From Streptomyces sporangiiformans (lineage in GTDB: Bacteria > Actinomycetota > Actinomycetes > Streptomycetales > Streptomycetaceae), in NCBI RefSeq assembly GCF_005768555.2, contig NZ_VCHX02000152.1, positions 1 to 42,354 of the forward strand: a DNA stretch of 42,354 nucleotides, given 5' to 3'. Positions within the stretch are counted from its first letter, which is position 1. The number at the start of each line of letters is the position of its first letter. This document shows, in pieces, positions 1-8,749 of this stretch. The notes beneath the pieces were generated by a model. It worked only from the letters and a program-made list of their open reading frames with translations. It did not search any database and was not told where the DNA came from. The position numbers and the translations under genes are program-made.

Positions 1-72
1 CGCAGCCCCCAGGAAGAGGATGGGACGGGTAGGGGCGGCGGGGGCGAAACAACCCGGCCCTCAGCCCACCCC

Positions 73-1854
73 TCACTCCCCCGCCACAGCCATCGCCTTC
101 AACGCCAGCCACAACTCCATCCGCACATCCGGATCGTCCAACGACCGCCCCAGGATCTCCTCGACCCGCCGCATCCGATACCGCAACGTATGCCGGTGCA
201 CCCCAAGATCAGCCGCCGCAGCGTCCCACTGCCCGTGCCGGGACAACCAGGCCCGCAACGAAGCGACCAGGTCCCCGCGCCCGGTGGCGTCATGCTCGTA
301 CAGCGCCCGCAGCAACCCGTCCGCGAACGCCCGCACCGCGTCATCCGCGAGCAACGGCACCACAGACCCCGCGGCCAGCTCCTCGTGCTCCACGAGCACC
401 CGTCCCCGCCGCCGGGCAACCGACAGCGCCTGCTCGGCCTGCTTGTAGGCGGACGCGGCGGCGATCGGCCCGGCGGGAGCGGAAAGCCCCACCACCAGCC
501 CGTCCTCGTCCACGCCCTGCTCAGCGGCCCCGCGCACACCCCCGGCACTCCCCGCACCCCCGGTGGTCCCGGCGGTTCCGGCCATGCCGGCCCCGAGCGC
601 CTCCGCGTACTGGGCACAGGACGAAACCACCGCGCCCCTGTCCGCAGCCAGCACCACAAGCCGCTCCCCGTCGGGCACGACCAGCACGGCCTCCCCCGAC
701 CGAGCGGCCGCGGCCTCGGCAACCTCCGCGAGCGCGCCCAGCAGATCGGCGCCGCCTTCGGCCCACGCCTCCGCTGCCGCCGCGGCCCCGGCACCGGAGC
801 GCCCCCGCGCGGTCGGCGCGGCCTCCGCGAGGATCATCCGATACGGAGCATCGAGAAGTTCGCCGTACAGATCCCCCGCGACAGCCCGGGCATGGTCGGG
901 CTCCCCGGCCAGCAGCATCCGCAGCACGGCCACCCCGATCCGCTGCTCAGCGGCATACAACGACCGCGACCGCTCAGTCGTGAGCGTCAGCAGGGCGATC
1001 GCGGAGTGAACGGCGTACCGCTCGGCGGTACCCAGCGCCGCGGCGGTACCCACGGCCAGCGCGGCCCGGGCCCGCCGCCCGGTCCCGAGGGAATGCAGTT
1101 CGACACGATCCTCACCGGCACCGTCCGCGCCACCGTCACGGTCAGTGCCACCGGCACCGCCACCCGCGACGCCACCGCCATCGTCGCCGTCGCCGTCCTC
1201 GTCACCGGCCTCCACCTTCCCCCCGACCACGGAACTCGCCGGCGCGGCCCGCTCCCGCAGCCGCTCCACGTCGGCGGTGAGCCGCGCGGCCCGCCGCCCG
1301 GCCCACTCGGGCGCCGCCGCGACGACGGCACCCGACGCGTCGTACAGGGCGGACCACCCGTCGACCTGTGAAGCGAGGGCGGTGAGCACACCCTCGGGCC
1401 CGGCACTCAGGGCCTGCTTGGTCAGCTCGCGCTGCGCGGCGAAGCCCGCGGTCACGGCCCGGTACTGATCGGCGGCGATGGCGGCGGAGACGGCCTTGCT
1501 GATGGCCAGGAAGGGGGTGCGCCGCGGCACTTCGAGGAGCGGCAGCCCCTCCTTCTCCGCGGCGTCGACCAGTGCTTTCGGGACATCCTCGTAATGCACT
1601 CCGACGGCGAAGCCGAGCCCGACGACCCCCGCCCCCACCAGCCTCTTCACATAGCGCCGCATGGCGTCCGGCTTCTCCACGTCCAGCTTGAGCGCGGTGA
1701 TCAGGAGCAGCTCCCCGCCCTCCATGTACGGCACGGGGTCGGCGAGTTCGCTGGCGTGGGCCCAACGGACGGGCACATCCAGGCGTTCCTCGCCCGCGCG
1801 CACGGTGAGTTTGAGCGCCGAGTGCTGGACGAGCGAGGCGAGCGTGGGGGGCAT
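73..1854 (-). CDS. PucR-family transcriptional regulator
   Basis: The 593-residue protein has the PucR layout. An N-terminal PucR ligand domain (about residues 5–125, with 'PVRWAHASEL' and 'LLLITALKL') is followed by a variable middle and a C-terminal PucR-type HTH (about 530–590, 'LGVHRHTLRYRMRRVEEI'). Members regulate catabolism of purines, GABA or other amines by binding DNA near their target genes. A glycine- and aspartate-rich low-complexity stretch at about 213–250 separates the halves and is longer than usual for the family. The ATG at 1854 has GAAGG about 5 nt upstream. It lies about 2.5 kb from gabT, so control of GABA/polyamine genes is a reasonable inference. The ligand is unknown. 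Confidence 0.9.
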   Translation of the reverse strand: MPPTLASLVQHSALKLTVRAGEERLDVPVRWAHASELADPVPYMEGGELLLITALKLDVEKPDAMRRYVKRLVGAGVVGLGFAVGVHYEDVPKALVDAAEKEGLPLLEVPRRTPFLAISKAVSAAIAADQYRAVTAGFAAQRELTKQALSAGPEGVLTALASQVDGWSALYDASGAVVAAAPEWAGRRAARLTADVERLRERAAPASSVVGGKVEAGDEDGDGDDGGGVAGGGAGGTDRDGGADGAGEDRVELHSLGTGRRARAALAVGTAAALGTAERYAVHSAIALLTLTTERSRSLYAAEQRIGVAVLRMLLAGEPDHARAVAGDLYGELLDAPYRMILAEAAPTARGRSGAGAAAAAEAWAEGGADLLGALAEVAEAAAARSGEAVLVVPDGERLVVLAADRGAVVSSCAQYAEALGAGMAGTAGTTGGAGSAGGVRGAAEQGVDEDGLVVGLSAPAGPIAAASAYKQAEQALSVARRRGRVLVEHEELAAGSVVPLLADDAVRAFADGLLRALYEHDATGRGDLVASLRAWLSRHGQWDAAAADLGVHRHTLRYRMRRVEEILGRSLDDPDVRMELWLALKAMAVAGE

Positions 1855-1972
1855 GAGGCCTTCAGGTCTTTCCTGGCCAGGTCTTCCGGTTCTTCACGGA
1901 AGTGGCGGGAGTGGCGGAGGGTGCGATCTTTTAGCCGTCACGTATGAACGACCTGTGTAGATTCTGCCTCAC

Positions 1973-2001
1973 TGTACGGTGAACGCGTCACCTTATGTAC
2001 A
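1973..2001. promoter_or_regulatory. Candidate operator: interrupted palindrome upstream of the PucR gene
   Basis: GGTGA-ACGCG-TCACC (1978–1992) is an inverted repeat flanked by TGTAC on the left (1973–1977) and TGTACA on the right (1996–2001). It lies in the 175-nt spacer upstream of the PucR gene and just beyond the stop of the ATPase gene. Position and symmetry suggest an autoregulatory site. No binding data are available and the assignment is inference. Confidence 0.35.
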
Positions 2002-2029
2002 GATGTCCTGCTCACCTCGGAAAAGCCAC

Positions 2030-4147
2030 TCATCCCCGAAGATCCACCAACAACGGCGGCGCGTGCTCCCCCCGCACACTGGTGAGCGACAGCACCGCGT
2101 GCCCCGGCGGCACCGCGTGCGCCAGCTCGGACGCGGACCACCGCTCGCGCTCGACCTGCCGCACGGTGACGGCGCGGGCGGTGGGCGCGCGCCCCGTGAT
2201 CACTCGCCGCAGGGCGTGCACGGTCTTGCCGAGCGGAGTCTCGGCGATGATCTGCCGGTCGGTGACGTCCCGCGCCTCGGTCCACTCCTTGCCCCACACC
2301 TCGGCGAAGTCCTGGCCGTCCCAGGGCGTGAGCCCGGACAACGCCATCCGGCACCCGATCGCACCCAGCAGCGGCGTCCGCAGCGGCCGCGGCACGTCGT
2401 CGAGCGTACGGAGCGTCAGAACGGCGCCGGCGTTGGCGGATCGCAGCCGCTGGATCCCCCGTACCGCCTCGGGGGTCACCACGCCCGTCGCGTCGTCCAG
2501 CACCAGACACGCGAACAACGACCGGTCCTCCCGCACCGCCACACTCGCCGTGAACTGCGCGAGTACCAGCCGTGCCAGGATCCGCGAGGCATCGGCGTGC
2601 CCGCGCTCGGGCAGATCGATGCGCACCCGCACCGGATGGTCGAGGGCGCGAAGCGAGAAGGGCCTGGACTGCCCGGAGGTGTCGAAGAACGCGGCGAAGG
2701 CGGGCCGGTCCAGCAGGGCGACCCGGTCCGCGAGGACGCCCCCCAGGTCTCCCGGATGCCCCGACTGCCGTTCCCGCGCGTCGAGTTCGCGCAGCAGCGA
2801 GTCCTGCCCGGCCTCCGTGAGCGCCTTGCGCAGGGCGCCGAGCGGGCCGGGTGCGCCGTCGAGGAGCTGCCGCAGCTCGGGTACGGACGGGAAGCGCCCG
2901 TGGACCGCGCGGTACGGCCCGAGCAACTGGGCGAGCACGGTGGTGGACCGGCGGCTGTCCCCGCCGGGATGCGGATCGGTGAGGTCGCCGACCAGCGCCT
3001 CGGCGAGGACGGCCGCCGCCTCGTCGGGGTCGGTGGTCCCGCCGTAGAGATCGAGGTCGTACACGGACTCGGCGTTCCCGACCCGCACGACGACGTCGTA
3101 CGCGTCCACCGGCCCGAGCCCCGCGCCCGCGGCCCCCACCACGACCACGGCGGCCCGCCCGGCGAGCGCGTGCAGGCACAGCGACTCGGCGAGCGGCCAG
3201 ACCACCGCGCCGGTCTTGCCGGATCCTGCGGGGCCGACGGCGAGCAGCGACGTGCCGAGGAGATCGGGGCCGAGGCCGAGTCCGGTGCCGCGGTAGGCGT
3301 ATGGATTGCGGCGGTCGTCGGCGGTCGCGCCGAGCCGGACCTGCCCGGTGACGAGGTCGTGCTGGGCGAGGCGGCCGGGAAGATCACGATCGCCGGAGGG
3401 GTGCAGACAGGCGGCCGCCCCGTCCTTCAGCACGGCGCCCGTGAAGGTGGCGAGGCTGTGCCGCCCGCTGCGTACCCCCTGCCAGGCGCGGGCGATGCGC
3501 GCCTGGTCGACGTCGCGCATGAGCCCGGCGCGGGCCTCGGCGGCGAGCCGGTCGGCGGCGTCCGTGGCTCCGGCGGCCCGCAGCTCGGGCCACTGGGCGG
3601 GGTCCTCCTCGGGTGTGGGCGGCCGCTCGGCCGCGGGCGCGACCCGGCTCCAGGCGGGCGGCCCGAAGCGGCGCCACACGTCGCCCCAGCGGCCGAGCCG
3701 TCCGACGGCCACCATGATGGCCAGGGCGATCACGGTGTAGTAGCCGTACCAGAGGAAGGCGTTGGCGACCCGGTCCCCGCTGTGACGCCAGGAATCCGGC
3801 GTGAACAGTTCGAGCGGCAGGACCCACCAGCCGCCCAGATAGCCGTTCCACAGCAGCGACCAGATCAGCCACCCCACGAGGAAGGCGATCAGCGCGCCGC
3901 TGAGCAGCTGCCGGGTGGGGATGACCTCGGGTTCCTCGTCCGGCCGCGGCCGGTGCCCGAACCGCCAGACGCCCGGCGCCGCCTCGGGCCGATGGGTCCG
4001 CAGCCACGCCAGAAACTGCGATCCGTCCGGCAGCGGCGGCGCGCCGGGTGCCTGCGTGGGCCGCGGCGGCACATGAGGCGGCCCCGCCGGGCGCGGCACA
4101 CGATCGGCGTGTGTGCCCCGTGCGTCCTGCGTACCGTCGCTGTCCAT
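2030..4147 (-). CDS. VirD4/TraG-like membrane ATPase (ATP/GTP-binding protein)
   Basis: The 705-residue protein opens with a proline-rich cytoplasmic stretch, then two hydrophobic segments (about 81–100 and 130–148). A P-loop GPAGSGKT at 305–312 and a hydrophobic-DD Walker B-like stretch ('LFACLVLDDAT') follow. This order, membrane anchor before ATPase, is typical of type IV coupling-protein-like or FtsK-like pumps. No relaxase or other conjugation gene lies nearby, so a housekeeping or cell-surface role is as likely as DNA transfer. I chose ATG 4147 because GGGAGCAGGAGCG precedes it. ATG 4183, twelve codons upstream, is possible as a leaderless start since a TAGATT −10 sits 9 nt before it. 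Confidence 0.8.
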   Translation of the reverse strand: MDSDGTQDARGTHADRVPRPAGPPHVPPRPTQAPGAPPLPDGSQFLAWLRTHRPEAAPGVWRFGHRPRPDEEPEVIPTRQLLSGALIAFLVGWLIWSLLWNGYLGGWWVLPLELFTPDSWRHSGDRVANAFLWYGYYTVIALAIMVAVGRLGRWGDVWRRFGPPAWSRVAPAAERPPTPEEDPAQWPELRAAGATDAADRLAAEARAGLMRDVDQARIARAWQGVRSGRHSLATFTGAVLKDGAAACLHPSGDRDLPGRLAQHDLVTGQVRLGATADDRRNPYAYRGTGLGLGPDLLGTSLLAVGPAGSGKTGAVVWPLAESLCLHALAGRAAVVVVGAAGAGLGPVDAYDVVVRVGNAESVYDLDLYGGTTDPDEAAAVLAEALVGDLTDPHPGGDSRRSTTVLAQLLGPYRAVHGRFPSVPELRQLLDGAPGPLGALRKALTEAGQDSLLRELDARERQSGHPGDLGGVLADRVALLDRPAFAAFFDTSGQSRPFSLRALDHPVRVRIDLPERGHADASRILARLVLAQFTASVAVREDRSLFACLVLDDATGVVTPEAVRGIQRLRSANAGAVLTLRTLDDVPRPLRTPLLGAIGCRMALSGLTPWDGQDFAEVWGKEWTEARDVTDRQIIAETPLGKTVHALRRVITGRAPTARAVTVRQVERERWSASELAHAVPPGHAVLSLTSVRGEHAPPLLVDLRG

Positions 4148-4192
4148 CGCTCCTGCTCCCTGACCAGCTGCTCCACTCACCATCAGCGAGCC

Positions 4193-4221
4193 AATCTAAT
4201 GCCCCCGCAAGGGGAGTTCAC
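4193..4221 (-). promoter_or_regulatory. Promoter for the VirD4/TraG-like ATPase gene
   Basis: Read on the minus strand, GTGAAC (4216–4221) and TAGATT (4193–4198) are separated by 17 nt, a good match to the Streptomyces housekeeping sigma-factor pattern. Transcription would start near 4185, giving a leader of roughly 40 nt for the start at 4147. Confidence 0.5.
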
Positions 4222-4350
4222 CGCTTACCCGGCCGGGCGGGACCCGCCCACGGAGCCGCCGCAATGTCCACGGCGGACAACGCGAGGTCCCGACAACACC
4301 CACATGGAGCATGCCCACTCCCCTCCCCCGGCCCTAGCCTGCGAGGAAAG

Positions 4351-4384
4351 AAGCCGATTGCGCGAAGAAGCCAGTTGCGCGAAG
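4351..4384. repeat. Tandem 17-nt repeat upstream of gabT
   Basis: Two adjacent copies of AAGCC(GA/AG)TTGCGCGAAG differ at only two positions (4351–4367 and 4368–4384). They end 31 nt before the gabT start codon. Such paired elements close to a start are candidate regulator half-sites or leader elements. The regulator is unknown; the PucR or Lrp protein of this window is an inference. Confidence 0.6.
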
Positions 4385-4415
4385 AACCCGTCCGCACGAC
4401 CCCAGGGAGCCCCTC

Positions 4416-5750
4416 ATGAGCGCACTTCCGCAGGAGCGCCGCGTCGTCACCGCCATCCCCGGCCCGAAGTCGCAGGAGTTGCAGGCCCGCCGTACCGCCG
4501 TGGTCGCGGCCGGTGTGGGGTCCGTGCTGCCCGTGTTCACCGCGCGCGCGGGCGGCGGGATCATCGAGGACGTCGACGGGAACCGGCTGATCGACTTCGG
4601 CTCCGGCATCGCGGTGACCAGCGTCGGCGCGTCCGCCGAGGCCGTCGTACGCCGCGCCTCCGCCCAGCTGCAGGACTTCACCCACACCTGTTTCATGGTC
4701 ACGCCGTACGAGGGCTACGTGGCCGTCGCCGAGGCGCTGGCCGAGCTCACCCCCGGTGACCACGCGAAGAAGTCCGCGCTGTTCAACTCCGGTGCCGAGG
4801 CCGTCGAGAACGCCGTCAAGATCGCCCGCTCGTACACCAAGCGCCAGGCCGTCGTCGTCTTCGACCACGGCTACCACGGCCGTACGAACCTCACGATGGC
4901 CCTGACCTCGAAGAACATGCCGTACAAGCACGGCTTCGGTCCGTTCGCGCCCGAGATCTACCGCATGCCGATGGCGTACGGCTACCGCTGGCCGACCGGC
5001 GCCGAGAACTGTGGCCCCGAGGCCGCCGCGCAGGCCATCGACCAGATCACCAAGCAGGTCGGCCCGGAGAACGTGGCCGCGATCGTCATCGAACCGGTGC
5101 TGGGCGAGGGCGGCTTCATCGAGCCGGCGAAGGGCTTCCTGCCGGCGCTGAGCAAGTTCGCCGAGGACCACGGCATCGTGTTCGTCGCGGACGAGATCCA
5201 GTCCGGCTTCTGCCGCACCGGTCAGTGGTTCGCGTGTGAGGACGAGGGCATCGTCCCCGACCTGATCACGACGGCGAAGGGCATCGCGGGCGGGCTGCCG
5301 CTGGCCGCCGTGACCGGCCGCGCCGAGATCATGGACGCCGCGCACGTGGGCGGTCTGGGCGGCACCTACGGCGGTAACCCGGTCGCCTGCGCGGGCGCCC
5401 TCGGCTCGATCGAGACCATGAAGGAGCTCGACCTCAAGTCCAGGGCGCGGCACATCGAGACGGTCATGAAGGCGCGTCTGGGTGCCATGCAGGAGAAGTA
5501 CGACATCATCGGCGACGTCCGGGGCCGCGGCGCCATGATCGCCATCGAGCTCGTGAAAGACCCGGCCACCAAGGAGCCGAACCCCGAGGCCACCGCCGCG
5601 CTCGCCAAGGCCTGCCACCAGGAGGGCCTGCTGGTCCTGACCTGTGGCACCTACGGCAACGTGCTGCGCTTCCTGCCGCCTCTGGTCATCGGCGAGGATC
5701 TGCTCACTGAGGGACTCGACATCCTCGAGCAGGCCTTCACCCGCATCTGA
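4416..5750 (+). CDS. gabT: 4-aminobutyrate aminotransferase
   Basis: This 444-residue class III PLP aminotransferase transfers the amino group of GABA to 2-oxoglutarate, giving succinate semialdehyde and glutamate. The PLP lysine is K288 in 'TTAKGIAGGLP', the pyridine-nitrogen aspartate is D259 in 'FVADEIQSGF', and 'NSGAEAVENAVK' is the phosphate-binding region. Length and the N-terminal 'FTARAGGGIIEDVDGN' match bacterial GabT. The ATG is preceded by AGGGAG at good spacing. It is divergent from the ATPase gene and close to the polyamine uptake operon, so GABA formed from putrescine is the likely substrate. The spacer carries a tandem repeat that may be a regulatory site. Confidence 0.93.
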   Translation: MSALPQERRVVTAIPGPKSQELQARRTAVVAAGVGSVLPVFTARAGGGIIEDVDGNRLIDFGSGIAVTSVGASAEAVVRRASAQLQDFTHTCFMVTPYEGYVAVAEALAELTPGDHAKKSALFNSGAEAVENAVKIARSYTKRQAVVVFDHGYHGRTNLTMALTSKNMPYKHGFGPFAPEIYRMPMAYGYRWPTGAENCGPEAAAQAIDQITKQVGPENVAAIVIEPVLGEGGFIEPAKGFLPALSKFAEDHGIVFVADEIQSGFCRTGQWFACEDEGIVPDLITTAKGIAGGLPLAAVTGRAEIMDAAHVGGLGGTYGGNPVACAGALGSIETMKELDLKSRARHIETVMKARLGAMQEKYDIIGDVRGRGAMIAIELVKDPATKEPNPEATAALAKACHQEGLLVLTCGTYGNVLRFLPPLVIGEDLLTEGLDILEQAFTRI

Positions 5751-5882
5751 GCAGGACCTCTCGCATCTGGTTCCGGTGCGGCGGAAGCCAGGAGCAGGGC
5801 ATGTGAAGAACGTGTGCGAGGTGCATGACGGGTGCCCCATCCGTCTGTCGGACGCCGATCCCCTGTCGTAGGTTTTACCCAG

Positions 5883-6728
5883 ATGAGAGATACACCCCGC
5901 CCACAGGGGACTGTGGGTGACACCAGGTCGGGGCCTCCCCAGCCTCACCCTGGTCGTGCCATCGCGCACACAACTGGAGCTTCCGGCTTCAGATCTCCTC
6001 ACCGATCGGACAGTCGCCCGCCCCAAACCCCCCGGGGCGTGCGACGACCCGGTCTGGACGGCCGTCTCGGAACTTCCCCCCCTGTTCCGGGGCGGCCGAC
6101 CTTGTTTCTGGGCGGTCTGGCCCTTCTCTTCGCGTTCCTCACCTGGCAGGCGGCCGTCGACACTCCGCTGCGCCGCGCCGACGAGCGCCTCGGGCGGGCG
6201 ATCACGGGCAGCCGTTTCCCCGGCGGTGCCGCCGAGTTCCTCGCGGACCTGGGGAACTTCGTCGTCGCCGTCCCGGTGCTGGTCGCGGTCCTCGCGTACG
6301 TCGCCTGGCGCGCGCGTCGCGCCGGTACGCCCCGATGGTGGCTCCCGCCGCTCGCGGCCCTGGTCGCCCTGGCCGCCGTGCCGGCTGTGATCGCCCCGCT
6401 GAAGGCGGTCGTCGGCCGGGCGGGCCCACCCGGCATGGAGGGCGACGGCTTCTATCCCTCGGGCCACACGGCGACGGCCGCCGTCGCCTACGGGGCGGCC
6501 GTCCTGCTCGTGCTTCCCTGGCTGCGCGACGCCTACGTCCGCCGCGAACTGACCATCGGCTGCGTGGTGTTGGTCGTCGCCGTCGGCTTCGGTCTGATCC
6601 GACGCGGCTACCACTGGCCGCTGGACGTGGCGGGAAGCCTCATCCTGAGCGCGATGCTGCTGATCACGCTCACCGTGTTCCTGCGCCGCGTGGGCCGCAC
6701 GGGCGGCGGACGCCAGGACGGCTCATAA
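5883..6728 (+). CDS. PAP2-family membrane phosphatase
   Basis: The three phosphatase motifs of the PAP2 family are present: K174–P182 ('KAVVGRAGP'), Y-PSGH at 191–195, and R240–D248 with H244 as nucleophile ('RRGYHWPLD'). Several hydrophobic helices place these at the membrane face, so it probably dephosphorylates lipid phosphates such as phosphatidate or undecaprenyl pyrophosphate. The first ~70 residues are rich in Arg, Pro and Ser and lie before the first membrane helix. ATG 5883 follows TAGGTT by 8 nt, which fits a leaderless transcript. GTG 5832 and GTG 5913 are alternatives. The stop overlaps the convergent neighbour by 6 nt. Confidence 0.75.
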   Translation: MRDTPRPQGTVGDTRSGPPQPHPGRAIAHTTGASGFRSPHRSDSRPPQTPRGVRRPGLDGRLGTSPPVPGRPTLFLGGLALLFAFLTWQAAVDTPLRRADERLGRAITGSRFPGGAAEFLADLGNFVVAVPVLVAVLAYVAWRARRAGTPRWWLPPLAALVALAAVPAVIAPLKAVVGRAGPPGMEGDGFYPSGHTATAAVAYGAAVLLVLPWLRDAYVRRELTIGCVVLVVAVGFGLIRRGYHWPLDVAGSLILSAMLLITLTVFLRRVGRTGGGRQDGS

Positions 6729-7175
6729 CCCTTCGCCGCCCGCCAGAGTGGCCGCCGCCTCGTGCATCGCCAGTTCCAGCAGCGCCGGATCCGTCAGCGT
6801 GCCCGAGCCGTCCGGCGGGACCAGCCAGCGGGTGCCGCCGGTGGAGCGGCCCGGGCACGGCACCACGATCCAGGTGCCGAGACCGGCGGCGCGCACCCCC
6901 GTGCCGAGCCAGCGTGCCGCCGTACCCGGCGGCACGAAGAACCCCGTCCGGGCGTCGCCGAAGTCGACGAGCACCGGCCCCGGCTGGTCGATGACCCGCG
7001 TCAGTACGTCGAGCGTGGCGATGCCGAGCTCGCCCGGCAGGATGAGTACGTCCCACAGCCTGCCCGCCGGCAGCAGCGTGACCCCCAGGGGGGTGTGGTC
7101 CCATTCCCAGCGGCAGACCTCCGGGTGCGGAGCCACCGAAGCGAGCCACTCGACCGCCGTCTTCGCCTCAGTCAT
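6723..7175 (-). CDS. Conserved hypothetical, possible prim-pol-like fold
   Basis: This 150-residue soluble protein has a strong start (ATG 7175 with GAGAGGAC upstream). Phrases such as 'LVDFGDARTGFFVPPGTAARW', split around FFVPPG, and 'RWLVPPDGSGTLTDPALLEL' loosely recall the small bifunctional primase/polymerase-like N-terminal domains common in Streptomyces. The acidic catalytic residues of a working polymerase are not evident, so I do not assign activity. It is the last gene behind the polyamine operon, 161 nt after the oxidoreductase, and may be separately transcribed. Its stop overlaps the PAP2 gene stop. Confidence 0.75.
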   Translation of the reverse strand: MTEAKTAVEWLASVAPHPEVCRWEWDHTPLGVTLLPAGRLWDVLILPGELGIATLDVLTRVIDQPGPVLVDFGDARTGFFVPPGTAARWLGTGVRAAGLGTWIVVPCPGRSTGGTRWLVPPDGSGTLTDPALLELAMHEAAATLAGGEGL

Positions 7176-7336
7176 CAGGGGTCCTCTCTTTCTCGTGCCG
7201 ACGCGGTTCGCGTCACTGGGAAGAGAGAGGGGTCCAGGCCGGGCATTACGCGGGTTCGGCGACTTGCTGGTGGTGACCGGTGACGGTCTTCGAGCGGGGC
7301 GTACGCCCGGTGGATCATGCTCCGGAACACGCGCCG

Positions 7337-8749
7337 TCAGCTGTCGAAGCCGAGCCCCAGTCGGTCCATGGTCCTCAGCCACAGATTGCGCCGGCCGCCA
7401 TGTGCGTCGGCCCGCGCCAGCGACCACTTGGTGAGCGCGATCCCCGTCCAGGCGAAGGGCTCCGGCGGGAAGGGCAGTGGCTTCTTGCGGACCATCTCCA
7501 GGGCCGTGCGTTCGGTGCGTTCCCCCGCCAGCAGGTCGAGCATCACGTCCGCGCCGAACCGGGTCGCCCCCACGCCCAGCCCGGTGTAGCCGGCCGCGTA
7601 CGCGACCCGTCCCTGATGTGCCGTACCGAAGAAGGCCGAGAAGCGGGAGCAGGTGTCGATCGCGCCGCCCCACGCGTGCGTGAAGCGGACGCCCTCCAGC
7701 TGCGGGAAGCAGGTGAAGAAGTGCCCGGCGAGCTTCGCGTACGTCTCCGGGCGGTCGTCGTACTCGGCGCGCACCCTGCCGCCGTACGGATAGACCGCGT
7801 CGTATCCGCCCCACAGGACGCGGTTGTCGGCCGACAGCCGGAAATAGTGGAACTGGTTGGCGCTGTCGCCGAGTCCCTGGCGGTTCTGCCAGCCTACGGA
7901 AGCCAGTTGGCCGGTGGTGAGCGGCTCGGTCATCAGCGCGTAGTCGTAGACCGGGACGGTGTACGGGCGGACGCGTCTGACCAGGTTCGGGAAGATGTTG
8001 GTGCCGAGGGCGACCCGGCGGGCGCGGACGCTGCCGTACGGAGTGCGTACGGCCATTCCGGCGCCGTGCGCCCGCAGGGTGAGCGCGGGCGTGTGCTCGT
8101 ACACGCGGACGCCCAGGCCGATGCAGGCGCGTTTGAGGCCCCAGGCGAGTCGGGCCGGGTTGAGGAGCGCGACGCCGCGGCGGTCGTGGAGGCCGCCGAG
8201 GAAGGTCGGTGAGTCGACTTGTTGACGTACGGCGTCGGTGTCCAGGTACTCGATGCCGTCCGCGAGGCCGTGGCGCACCAGCTCCTCGTACCACGCACGG
8301 AGTTCGGCGGCCTGGTACGGCTCGGTGGCGACGTCGATCTCGCCGGTGCGCCCGAAGTCGCAGTCGAGGCAGTAGCGGTCGACGGTCGCCTCGATCTCGT
8401 CCAGGTTGCGGGCGCCCAGTTTCTGCAGTTGGTGGATCTCGTCCGGCCAGCGGCTGAGGCCGTTGGCCAGTCCGTGCGTGAGCGAGGCCGCGCAGAAGCC
8501 GCCATTGCGGCCGGAGGCGGCCCAGCCCACCTCGCGGCCTTCGACCAGCACCACGTCCCGCCGCGGATCGCGTTCCTTGGCGAGGAGCGCGGTCCACAGC
8601 CCGCTGTACCCGCCGCCGACGACGAGCAGGTCGCAGCTTTCGGCGGTGGTGAGAGCCGGCTCGGGGTGGGGTCTGCCGGGGTCGTCCAGCCAGTACGGGA
8701 CCGGCTGGGCGTCGGAAAGGGATGTCGTCCAACGGGTCATGGCGCTCAT
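7337..8749 (-). CDS. FAD-dependent amine oxidoreductase (PuuB-like)
   Basis: The 470-residue protein is a D-amino-acid-oxidase-fold flavoenzyme. Its FAD-binding motif 'VVGGGYSG' is at 43–50, followed by 'VEGREVGWAASGRNGGF', in which 'ASGRNGG' is typical of gamma-glutamylputrescine and related amine oxidases. It would oxidise an amine to an aldehyde plus ammonia and hydrogen peroxide. ATG 8749 overlaps the upstream permease stop as ATGA, so translation is probably coupled. As the last gene of the transporter operon, it is well placed to attack the imported polyamine or its gamma-glutamyl derivative. Whether the substrate is free or glutamylated cannot be told from sequence. Confidence 0.85.
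   Translation of the reverse strand: MSAMTRWTTSLSDAQPVPYWLDDPGRPHPEPALTTAESCDLLVVGGGYSGLWTALLAKERDPRRDVVLVEGREVGWAASGRNGGFCAASLTHGLANGLSRWPDEIHQLQKLGARNLDEIEATVDRYCLDCDFGRTGEIDVATEPYQAAELRAWYEELVRHGLADGIEYLDTDAVRQQVDSPTFLGGLHDRRGVALLNPARLAWGLKRACIGLGVRVYEHTPALTLRAHGAGMAVRTPYGSVRARRVALGTNIFPNLVRRVRPYTVPVYDYALMTEPLTTGQLASVGWQNRQGLGDSANQFHYFRLSADNRVLWGGYDAVYPYGGRVRAEYDDRPETYAKLAGHFFTCFPQLEGVRFTHAWGGAIDTCSRFSAFFGTAHQGRVAYAAGYTGLGVGATRFGADVMLDLLAGERTERTALEMVRKKPLPFPPEPFAWTGIALTKWSLARADAHGGRRNLWLRTMDRLGLGFDS

Noticed and set aside
2030..4147. Sign of an integrated conjugative element
   Set aside because: Only one coupling-protein-like gene is present. No integrase, relaxase, attachment repeats or composition shift is visible.
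1979..4759. 926-residue plus-strand open frame
   Set aside because: It lies opposite the VirD4/TraG-like gene, which has a P-loop, membrane helices and a promoter. The plus reading has no recognisable domain and runs into gabT in the wrong frame.
7297..7310. GGGCGTACGCCC palindrome, with a similar GGCGTACGCCCGG + GGATCA sequence at 21551–21570
   Set aside because: Two matches of about 20 of 22 positions in 42 kb of GC-rich DNA are not clearly above chance, and their orientation to nearby genes differs. I do not claim a shared operator.
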